This document shows positions 41,806 to 64,000 of a stretch of 64,000 nucleotides of DNA, in pieces. The notes beneath the pieces were generated by a model. That model saw nothing but the letters and a program-made list of their open reading frames with translations, searched no databases and had not been told where the DNA came from. Origin of the DNA: Elysia crispata (taxonomy: Eukaryota; Mollusca; Gastropoda; Plakobranchidae); assembly GCA_033675545.1 (NCBI GenBank), contig JAWDGP010002092.1:240775-304774 (forward strand), given 5' to 3'. Both the position numbers and the translations under genes were made by a program. The first letter of the stretch is position 1, and every line of letters begins with the position of its first letter.

Positions 41806-42150
41806 GTAAGACCTAAAGATAGCAACCGACCAAACGAAGCAAGCTCAGTATGGGCATTTCAGCCCTGTGCACAGAAAGCTGACACAACTTTTATGCTATA
41901 AAAAGATGCGAACGGACCATTCTTTATTTTCAGTTACTTGCATCTTTCGATCCTTAGATCTAGCTTCGTCTGACTCAGCCTCTGACGTTGTTTGACTGCT
42001 CTCTTTATTTCTATAGCGGTATTCGAACTGACCATTAGTTACTCTAGCTGGACTGACCGCTATTACTGTATCCTTAAACCTATCATCCAGAACGCACTAA
42101 AAAACCATCCTAAGTATTGGAATAAAGTTCCATGTTCAACTCTCTAATAT
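41806..42150 (+). mobile_element. Possible solo LTR
   Basis: A segment starting TGTAAGACC contains TATAAAAAG (41897-41905), a pyrimidine-rich stretch after it and AATAAAGTTC (42121-42130), the promoter and poly(A) order of an LTR. No target duplication or flanking retrotransposon protein was identified and the 3' border is uncertain. An unrelated promoter is equally possible. Confidence 0.25.
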
Positions 42151-42659
42151 TGAAATCTGCTGTATGTTATTGCTTTTGGAGAAGACCATTATTTTATTTT
42201 TATATACACTCAACAGCAACCCAAACCTTTCACTCTCTATTTTTTACCACATCCAAAATCACTTGTAGAGACTTCTAATTTCCAACTCGTGATAAAGAAG
42301 GCTATTAATATTATTCTCACCTATCTTAAGACCAGAAAGTTGCTCAACATTCTGAAACATCACTTCCTTATAAAGATTGACAATAGATATGATAAACACG
42401 ACTTTGCCATATTCTTCGTTCATTTTTAGAGGGTCTAAGATGTCGATTCTCTTCTTTGTGGGTTGTTGCCACTTGAGACTTTAAATCAAAGCTTTGTCGC
42501 TCTGGTCTATGTCTGTGGTTTGTAAGCATTTGATAACCTCAGAGTTAAAATATTTGACTGTAACAAAAGCTTTAGAATAGGGGAACTAGCTGGACAATTA
42601 ATGAGGCTGAAAGTCAATCGACTTGGTTTCCAAGGTCAAAAATTTTTTCCTAAAAAAAG

Positions 42660-42682
42660 AGAGAGAAAGAGAAAGATATATA

Positions 42683-42776
<94 letters not shown>
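42660..42776. repeat. (TA)n followed by (GA)n compound microsatellite
   Basis: About 75-80 bases of TA (42676-42750) running directly into about 25 bases of GA. It is flanked by degenerate GA/ACA repeats to about 42815. Confidence 0.95.
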
Positions 42777-42780
<4 letters not shown>

Positions 42781-43721
42781 GAGAAAAACAGAGACAGAGA
42801 CAGAGACATACAAACAGTCAGACGAGGAGAAGGAGGTCAAATTTCGACTGCTAACACCTAGAAAGATGGGAAACCGCTACGTTTATGTTAGATTTTTTAA
42901 ATATTTCTATACTACTACCAAACAATTTCAGTTTTTAAGAAAACACGGAAAGAACAAAGATATTCATTTCAGAGTAGATAATTATTGTCAAACACGAAGT
43001 ATGCCCAAGTGGCAATTAAAAAAAAAAAAGAAACAAAAATGCAAAATGGAAATTTGGCTTGAGGAATCAAATCTGTACACCTGACCTTGATTTTATACAT
43101 AACTTCCCCACAGTTTCTGGGTTATGAGTGTTATATGGAAGTATTGAAGAGTTTGTGATAGCGAGTTTATGCAGCGACTGGTAAGATGGGCCGGACGTAG
43201 GAACTATTCATAGATCCAGTAACTGGCGCGCTTCATATCGTCTCCACATCAGACAGGCCGGGTCTGTGGCTCAAGGACAGCTTTCAGAAGGTTTTTCTCC
43301 CCACACCTGTGGTTTTCAGCTTGACCTTAGTATGAACCTGTCAGTCACACCCTAGTGCCAGTGGCAATACAGATGTTCACTCAGAAAAAGCCTAGAAAAG
43401 AAAGTTATTTAGATTAGTAATAAAAAAAATTGGGAAAATAATTGTGTCATAAACACACACCTCAATTTACTAGGACGCACAGAGGAAGTTGGAAAGCTTT
43501 TATCTCACCCTCGCTAAACTTCTTCAAACAAACAAACAAACGAGAAATAGTATACAAAGCTAACAATGGGAACACTTGGAAATATATAATGGTATAAATA
43601 AGAAACAACATCAAATACAAACTAGAACAATGAAAAAAAACAGCAGCCATAAAAACCATACACACAAAAAAAGATATCACCACTACCACTACTATCACTA
43701 TTGCTACTTCTGTAATAGTAA

Positions 43722-43741
43722 TAGTAGTAGTAGTAGTAGTT

Positions 43742-43829
<88 letters not shown>

Positions 43830-43868
43830 CAGCAGCAGCAGCAGCAGAAGAAGAAGAAGAAACAGCAG
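43722..43868. repeat. (TAG)n then (CAG)n and (AAG)n array
   Basis: About 35 AGT-class triplets on the plus strand grading into six CAG and four AAG units, directly upstream of exon A of the unrecognised gene. Confidence 0.96.
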
Positions 43869-43945
43869 TAGCAATATTAGCAGCTGCAGCAGCAGCAACA
43901 GCAGTGAAAATAATAGCAACAATAAAACACAAAATTGTGAATAAG

Positions 43946-46604
<2,659 letters not shown>

Positions 46605-46846
46605 CAAGAAGATTTCGTTAGGAGGATTCGCGATAAGTGGAAAACGAAAAAAGTTTCTCAACGTAAACTTGCTTTACAACGATTCACTTCTGGTTGAATT
46701 GTCTATTTTATTGTTGCTATTTCTCTCAGTAAAATTGTTAAGTGAAGATATTTACATTTGTTTTTCTTTATGGCTGTGCAAAAACTATAATTGATTGCTT
46801 ATTACAGAACATGGCCTCAAAGTCATACGAATTTTCTTTTGAGATA

Positions 46847-46852
46847 AATAAA
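46847..46852 (+). promoter_or_regulatory. Poly(A) signal AATAAA
   Basis: Canonical hexamer 243 bases after the stop of the unrecognised plus-strand gene. Confidence 0.5.
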
Positions 46853-48349
46853 GACATCTAATTTTCATCCAATATGATTTGTGGTTTGTTTGTTTTTTTG
46901 TATATAAGTGTGAGCAATTCATATTATAGTTGACTTATAAAGAAGCGTTCATTTTGTTAACTTCTATAGGCGTATCCGTTCATTTGAGCACAAAACTTTC
47001 CAAACATACAGTATTTGTTATGAGGGAAACCTTACTTTAGTGTCTATGAATATCATTTATCGCTCTAGCTTTGAAACGAAATGCACGGTAGAAAACCATT
47101 TTGTGACTGTGGTGGAAAACGGTTCGTTTACTCCGAGGTACATGCAGACCTTAAGGCGGACTCACAGAGGAGTCCTGCACATGCTCAGACGGGTTAAGAT
47201 ACAGCTTTAAATCTCTTAAGTCCCAAGAGATCTTAAGTTGGGCTGAAAAAAAAAACCACTCGATCTCAAATGGCCCTGAAGATCTTTACACGAGGCCCCC
47301 CAAAAATCCTAGACCATACCACAAAACACCGACAGTCAACACAAAGTTTGTCACAAAAATTGACGGTAATACAGGTTGTCAACAAATATATGAGGAAAAG
47401 TGAAGCTAGGTTCATAATTTGATGGAAATTATTTTAATGATGGTAACACATCGAGTTATGTAGAGTTATATCCAATTCAAGCACACACGTCTTACAAGGT
47501 TGGAATCACAAGAAACTTCTCTGCACTTGTACTGCATATAGAATTTATATAAAAAAATTGCCCGCGTAAATGTATTTTATTTAGCTCAAATTGACGGTGT
47601 GGTGAGGAAGTGAACCTAGCAATCGACTTGCACACTAGTCTTACAAGATGGTCATGACCTAAACGAATGCGACATCTTATTTTAAAATTGAACCACAACC
47701 AAACAGAAAGAGCGGAAATCAAGAGGTGAAAACTGGATAAGAATTAAGCATATTTCATAAAATTGATTATATCAAAGAAATACAAGTTCTAGTATATATG
47801 TGTATCTAGTTAATTCTTACGTAACAGATAAATTAATTTATCCGTTTAACACTTTCTTGTGCATGTTGACTTGTCTCAAACAGTTTCTGGATCTCAGCCT
47901 GGTCAAAGAGAAAAAATACGGGTGGTTGTTCAAAAAATGTAACGGTTTATTTATTGACTGAAGATGAAACTAGTAGTTAATTCTTTCTAGAATCAGCAGC
48001 AATGACGTAGCGGTAATTTCATCCTTGCAATGTGGATCCGAGTAAGAGAAAAAAGTGAAGAGTATAAGATCCTCTACAAATATAGTGCCTATTCCGTTAG
48101 CAGCATTTTTATGGTATATTCTACATTTTTAAACTTTAAAACGAAAAATATAGTTTTAAGATCAAAGCGAGTTCAAAAGGCTTAACTTAATGCCCAATTC
48201 AGAATAGTAAAAAAAAAAAAAATAAATGAACGGATATTGGTATATCTACTAATACATTAAATCTAAACATATTTAAAAAAAAACTTTTGTGTAAAATAAT
48301 CCGTAAGATTAATTCCAATACCAATTTGTGAATCTACAGAAAACACTTG

Positions 48350-48480
48350 GGTGATGCTCAATCTGTAATCAGTTAAGTATCCTGCTCTTTGGGCGAAGGC
48401 GATCTTGACCTTCCACGCATCTCTACCCCTCCTCGCTTTTAGGGCATCAAACAACTTTCCTCTTTGTTTTCCCACAGTCT
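48350..48480 (-). mobile_element. RTE-like LINE tail fragment
   Basis: The minus strand reads GKQRGKLFDALKARRGRDAW then KVKIAFAQRAG, matching the RTE C-terminal DALKATRDRDAWKVMIAYAK pattern. 5'-truncated and ending in unrelated sequence. Confidence 0.75.
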
Positions 48481-49286
48481 TATATGACCATAATATTCTT
48501 CCTCTTGATAAACTTCAGTAATCAGATTAGGAGAATTACTAAGAGTAAGAGGTGGATGAAGCTGTACCGATCCCTGTAGGACCCTGGCTCTATGCAGGGA
48601 ACGTTAAAAACCGCGTCAACCAGCACTGTCTCACTACCCACGCTTGTTACAGCTACGGATATTACTCTTATCCTTACTGATCCTTACTCTTACATTGACC
48701 TCCCCGCAGACAGGACTACAGCCCCTAAATCGCTCGCTTCAGGGATCTCTCTTGCCAATCCATTACCGCCATTTCTGCAGCCGATTCCACCGTTATTATA
48801 CCTACACCATCCATTCTGCAGCCATTCTTACATCATCCATAATGGAGTTAACAACACAATCTTTACACCCCCTCCCCCTTTTGCATTCTTCATGCAAAAT
48901 CTCCGAGTCTTCATTGCCTAAGAACATCCGTAGCAGATTACGGTATTGAATTGCTATAATACATATACTTTTCCTGTATAACTGCCAATCCCCTCATCTA
49001 TCAAGATGTACGATTTTTCGGTGTGTGCTAACGTGTCAATAGGAATTGCACACCTGTCCACCCGCAGTTCTCGAGAATTCACTGCAAACTCTTTGTGTCC
49101 CCCTCTCTCTTCCCCCCTCCCTCCGCCTTTCCCTTCTTACACATACCCTGACGATGTCACCAGCAAACTCTAGTTCCCTCGACTTCCCAGCATTCCCTTC
49201 TCTGATCATCGTCAACGGCGCTCCTACTTTACCGTCTCTATCCCGCCTCATCTCACACCTCAGGGATCTCCTAGTTCCGTGCCTCC

Positions 49287-49287
<1 letters not shown>

Positions 49288-49358
<71 letters not shown>
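49288..49358. repeat. (CT)n microsatellite after protease exon 10 donor
   Basis: About 65 bases of TC on the plus strand (GA in the protease transcript), about 40 bases into the intron after exon 10. Confidence 0.96.
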
Positions 49359-49361
<3 letters not shown>

Positions 49362-49395
49362 TTTGCTCTCTCTTTACAACCGACTCCCAACTCAC

Positions 49396-59440
<10,045 letters not shown>

Positions 59441-61130
59441 GTTGCAAGAATCAGACAAACCTAGCGGATGGGTAGCCTTACTAGCTCGTGATTCGGAAAA
59501 CTTTCAGTGGAAGAGAATCGAGATTTGATGGAAATTCAGTTCTCCACAGTTTATATAGAAGGATCGTTAGGGTTTTCTCCATAACTCTAATTAGAAAATA
59601 CATAACATTATCTCGCAAACTCACGAACCCCCTAATTCCGATATTTTCTGATAATGGTTGTCTTTGTGTGACGCAAGAGTCCGTCGAGTAGGAGTTCTAA
59701 TTGTTTTATCGTCTCCCAAGTCTCTTCCGGAGTCTGACACGGCGACAGTTCATCATGACACAGAGATGCTGAGGACATAGTTGAAAAAATTACTTATGCT
59801 GATGCTGATGATAATGATGATGGTGGCTATAATTATGGGACAAGCGGGAGTTTGCTATCGCTCATCACTAGAAAAGCATAATCCGTGTACGATACAGACT
59901 AAGTTGTAACAGGTTGGCTTTTGGGAAAATCTACCAATCGGAATCTACATCGTAAATGGACAATATTCGTCATCTTAATGACCATATCAATAACTGTTTT
60001 GGATATTACGTTTCTCATAGGTATCTTGATCATCATAATTATTAAAATCTTAAACTTCGTGACCATAGCAATATCTTGTCTTTATTATTATAACTATTAT
60101 CGGCATTATATCAGCCATCATCTTCATCATCATCATCTAGATTTACAGTTGAAAATCAAGACATTTTGAGATGAAGATATACAAAAGTTAAAGATTAGTG
60201 AAGTTTTGAATAAACATTTTTTGTCTGCGTGGAAAAGTTCGAGATAAATTTTTACCGAGGAATATTTTTTCATAGTGCTAGCTTTGAGATTAAGATAACT
60301 ATGATAATGAGATGATATCTTTGCTTCCATTTGTGTTGAGACCAAACAATGGTTTTAGAAATATATTTCTGGCGCAGAAACTATTAAAAAGAATAGTCAT
60401 CTAGAGACGATGATTGTGTCAGTTTCAATAAAACTTGTTGTGTCAAGCTTATAAAGGTTTTAAAAATCATACAGCAGTTGTTTTGTGGTTAGTTTAAATT
60501 TAAACGACTGAAATTGGTTATTCATCTGTTTCGTAACTTGATTAAAAATATTTATAGATGGGGATTTTGAGAAAGCTCTCGAATGGATTTTAATATTTTA
60601 TTATTTTATTCCATAAGTTTCAACTCAACTGATTAAAAAAGCAACATTTTCTATTCAAATTATTGATATATTTTCATGATGGCTGCTGTTTCCATGACAA
60701 CCACTCTATAAAGGAAAAATTAAATTTTTTTCATTTTTCAGATTTATACCTGAATTCGTGGTAAAAAAATTGGATATTTGAAGATTTGGTCCCTGCCATT
60801 AATCACCTCTAAACTGTAATTTGTATTATGATCATGCGATATCTTTTTTTTATTATTTGTATTAAGACCAATCTGTAGGAAAATGTTGTTTCTTTTCTTT
60901 ATCTTACGATTCCATGAAATCTTGTAAGATATATTTTGTTATTTGATTATGCGATCAAGTTCCCCTTTTCATATATTTAGCATTTCACAAAGGATAAAAT
61001 TTTAGGATTCCTTTTCAATTTGGCCAAAGTATGGCTCTAGGGTTTTATTTATTATTTATAAATGTCACGGTGACAAAGATTTATTTCATTATGGCACTGT
61101 GATATCATCTTAAGTTCTTTTGCTAATTTA
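59441..61130. other. Upstream region of the protease gene, no further gene
   Basis: Must contain its promoter, but no clear TATA element at a fitting distance was seen. AT-rich. A short ATT/ATC-rich stretch lies at 59990-60140. No supported exon. Confidence 0.5.
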
Positions 61131-61136
61131 TATGTA

Positions 61137-61167
61137 GATAGATAGATAAATAGATAGATAGATAGAC

Positions 61168-61233
<66 letters not shown>
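61137..61233. repeat. (GATA)n microsatellite
   Basis: About 24 TAGA units with one CAGA and one AATA variant. Confidence 0.97.
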
Positions 61234-61299
61234 TAAACTGTTAGAAAATTGGCTGGCTGGATAAAATAAAGATACAGATAAGAAAAAACAACACATGAA

Positions 61300-62530
61300 T
61301 AAAAAGATAAATAGATAGGCTGACAGAGAGATGTTGATATGGCAGTAAGCCCGCAAAAATAACTGATAGCTAGGCAGTTTTTTTTATAGATGAGATAGTT
61401 CCTACCAAACATACCGGTACGCAATTCCTAGACTTTTCTTTAAACGCTACAGAGATTGATTATGTATCGGGTTTGCTAGAACAAAATGGCGATGATATTG
61501 TCAGAAGTCATTGCCTCCCCTGCTCAAAATAAGACCCAGCCGTTTTTGTCTCACTCAATGTAAGTGAGTAACTTCGTACCCCAAGCTTTCTCACAAAATG
61601 CTGAAGGGACGGGAGGATAGAGGATAGAGGATAAATACTTGTTAGAATAGCCGTCCTTTCATTAACCCTTTGAAGATTGATCCACTTTGTTCAATTAGCT
61701 CACTACTGACACAAGCGCTAGGCGCTCTAAAGTAACTGGAAAGCGCTGACCTTCTTAGGGCGAGTAATATAATTATATTGACCATGTACGGAACTCACGC
61801 CGGACTTTTGGATCTACTGTCAACGACAGGATAGAAAACTCGAGTGGAATATAAAAGCTACTCAGCCATCAAGAAGTAAAAAGGTTAGATCTAGAGTGAT
61901 CTAAATAGACACAAGAATATGTTTCTTTCCTTTTGTTTGTCAAAGCCTCGCTAGTGTATTAAAATTTATGAATTTAGAAGAAGGTAAATTTGCAGATATC
62001 AGTTGAATATTTCTCGACGAAATCGAAACTTGTAGCTTAATGGGATTTTAGACCAACACAAAAAAGCTAACACCTTGAAAAGTGTTTATTTGCAACGAAT
62101 AAAACCTTCATATTCGTGTTCAACATACGAAATTTATTAAGAAAAATACAATTTTAAAGCTTAGAATGAGTTGGGCCGATAACTGCAATAATACCAAGAA
62201 GAATATCCGATCTATATCTAGACTGATAATTATTGCGTTAAGAGTCAGTTCTGCCATAGAGAAAACATGGGGGCAGCAGCAAGATAAAGACCTGAGTCAA
62301 GACTTTTTTCTCGGGCTGACTACGCTTTTCAAAAGGTAAAAAGAAACTTACTTACATGTTCAGTTAAGCTGCCAAAAAAAAAAAAATTGAGACTTAAATC
62401 TAGATATCTACAATTGGTTTCTGAAAAGAGCTGAAATGAGTCGATTAAGAAAAAATATGTACAGAAAAATATGTTTATATCTAGCTGTATGGTCCCTATT
62501 CTGTCTAGCATTCATATTTTTAAGTAATGC
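61300..62530. other. Gene-free spacer
   Basis: No exon, transposon protein or array supported. Confidence 0.55.
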
Positions 62531-62617
62531 AACTGAATGAGCAAAAGGAGAGACGAGATCAAATTGATAGAAATGCTAAAGGTAAAGGCTATAACTTTAT
62601 TTGAAGCTGGCTTTTTT

Positions 62618-62751
62618 ACTCTGTCTCTGTCTCTTTCTCTTTCTCTCTCTCTCTCTCACACACACACTCACTATTTCTCTCTATCTCACTATCTCTCTAT
62701 CTTTTTTTTATCTTTCTATCTATCTATCTATCTATCTATCTGTCTATCTAT

Positions 62752-62821
<70 letters not shown>

Positions 62822-62863
62822 CTCTATCTTTTTTTTATCTTTCTATCTATCTATCTATCTGTC

Positions 62864-62921
<58 letters not shown>

Positions 62922-62960
62922 CACATCTATCTTCTGATTGTCTGTCTATCCATCTATCGA
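62618..62960. repeat. (CT)n, (CA)n and (CTAT)n compound microsatellite
   Basis: CT and CACA runs (62618-62670), then two CTAT tracts (about 62717-62820 and 62841-62922) separated by a repeated CTTTTTTTTATC block. It is inverted relative to the GATA array at 61.1 kb. Confidence 0.96.
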
Positions 62961-63344
62961 TCTCATCAAGTGCCTTCACAATCTAGTTGTTTTAGTCTTC
63001 TAACGTGATTGTGTACATAAAACAAGATTTTCCATTTCCATAGTTTTCGTCATCCCCCACCCTTTCCGTGATTTTTCATTTTTTATTCACACTTCTCTGC
63101 GCTTTCTTTCTTCGCTTCCTTGCTCTCTCTATCTCTCTCCCGCTCGTTCTTTTTTTCTCTCCGTATCACGTTCTCTATTTTATCGCCTTTTCTAACAAGA
63201 TGGAAAGAGAGAGGTGGATAGAGAGAAAACAAGAGAGAAAGAGAAATATTTAAAAGAAAGCAAACACATTATACGCTATCTTCTAGATAAGCCGTATTGT
63301 CTGGGAAGAGAAAGCGAGAGAATAAGAGACAATAAGATAGAGAG

Positions 63345-63345
63345 G

Positions 63346-63399
<54 letters not shown>

Positions 63400-63485
63400 G
63401 AGTAGGAGAGTGAAAGAAAGACGGTAACTGTTACATTCACAGAAAGTCAAAATAGGGATTAAGTAGATAGAGGAAGAAAAAAGGC

Positions 63486-63574
<89 letters not shown>

Positions 63575-63645
63575 TAAACAGACAGAGAGAGAGTGAAAGA
63601 CAGAGAGAGAGACAGAGAGAGAGACAGAGAGAGACAGAGAGAGAC

Positions 63646-63702
<57 letters not shown>
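63345..63702. repeat. (GA)n, (CAGA)n and (GA)n compound array
   Basis: GA runs at 63345-63402 and 63490-63530, about 13 CAGA units at 63528-63576, then GAGACA and GA to 63702. A flanking block with CATTCACAGAAAGTCAA (63434) recurs as CATTCAAAGAAAGTCAA (63711), so the array grew partly by segmental duplication. Confidence 0.95.
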
Positions 63703-63706
<4 letters not shown>

Positions 63707-63719
63707 ATTGCATTCAAAG

Positions 63720-64000
63720 AAAGTCAAGTATAATATACACCACCCTCGAGATAAGTGGTGCTTCACTCATATAAAATAGGAAGAGAAAGAGAGACAGGAA
63801 GAGAAAGAATAAAACTTTTGCAGTACATCTTTTACCTTTTTTATATTTCCTGTGTCTTTTTTTCAGTATCATGTTCTGTCTTTTATGGATTTTGAATATC
63901 TCTCAACATTTTTGCCAAGCTGGTAACTTCCTTTCAGCTCTTTTCCCACCTTTTCTTTCAAAATTCTTCTTTCACTCTCGAATTAGTCACATCAACATTT
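63720..64000. other. AT-rich edge of the window, nothing seen
   Basis: Pyrimidine-rich unique sequence without exon or repeat signal. Confidence 0.5.

Larger units (their letters stand above)
46870..49395. other. Convergent spacer; should hold the missing protease 3' end
   Basis: No further metalloprotease exon could be read on the minus strand and no plus-strand exon was found. It contains an RTE tail (48350-48480), short unexplained open frames at 48592-48921 and 49046-49270, and a CT array at 49288-49352. Confidence 0.45.

Noticed and set aside
42866-43084. 72-aa plus-strand frame MGNRYVYVRFF...
   Set aside because: Reasonable start, but it ends in poly-Lys from an A-run, has no splice signal and no family resemblance.
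43106-43180. Exon-like segment with CCCCACAG acceptor and CTG|GTAAGA donor
   Set aside because: All three frames contain stops, so it is not a coding exon; a non-coding 5' exon remains possible but unsupported.
48592-48921. 109-aa Pro/Leu/Thr-rich plus-strand frame
   Set aside because: Pyrimidine-rich composition explains the open frame; no splice sites or family similarity.

Overview
The window reads as nuclear DNA of an invertebrate animal. Spliced genes with short exons and long AT-rich introns sit among very many microsatellites, a mariner relic and 5'-truncated RTE-type LINE tails. The protein sequences, the gastropod-like M12B metalloprotease and the repeat style suggest a mollusc, probably a heterobranch gastropod. 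That last step is inference, because no species marker is present.

Layout, left to right. (1) 1-7131, minus strand: DDB2, the UV-damage sensor of the CUL4-DDB1 ligase. Nine coding exons can be read; the last one runs off the left edge. (2) 7132-10663: gene-free spacer between two divergent genes. (3) 10664-16488, plus strand: triosephosphate isomerase, complete in six exons (249 aa), with a mariner relic, a TA-flanked inverted-repeat element and a tRNA-like SINE in its introns. (4) 16.5-30.6 kb: repeat-rich spacer with a pogo-like MITE, an RTE tail, a 165-bp tandem duplication and long CT/GA arrays. (5) 30617-33940, minus strand: a 1107-aa C2H2 zinc-finger protein in one coding exon, with a probable non-coding first exon near 38.5-38.8 kb. 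(6) 34-43.9 kb: repeats, a GC-richer block, a GAA array, a possible solo LTR and one candidate first exon. (7) 43.9-46.85 kb, plus strand: at least three exons of an unrecognised gene, set among ACT/AGT triplet arrays. (8) 49396-59440, minus strand: ten exons of a secreted M12B (ADAM/ADAMTS-like) metalloprotease, from signal peptide to the end of the catalytic domain. Its 3' end was not found. (9) 59.4-64 kb: spacer with GATA/CTAT and GA/CAGA arrays.

The genes do not form a pathway. DDB2 is in DNA repair, TPI in glycolysis, the zinc-finger protein is presumably a nuclear regulator, and the protease is secreted. The most unusual structure is in the protease gene. The last ~38 coding bases of exon 6, its splice donor and ~20 intron bases are tandemly repeated about 14 more times into the following intron (about 53.17-54.05 kb). 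Several decayed copies still carry a GT donor. A second tandem duplication abuts the acceptor of exon 3 in the same gene.
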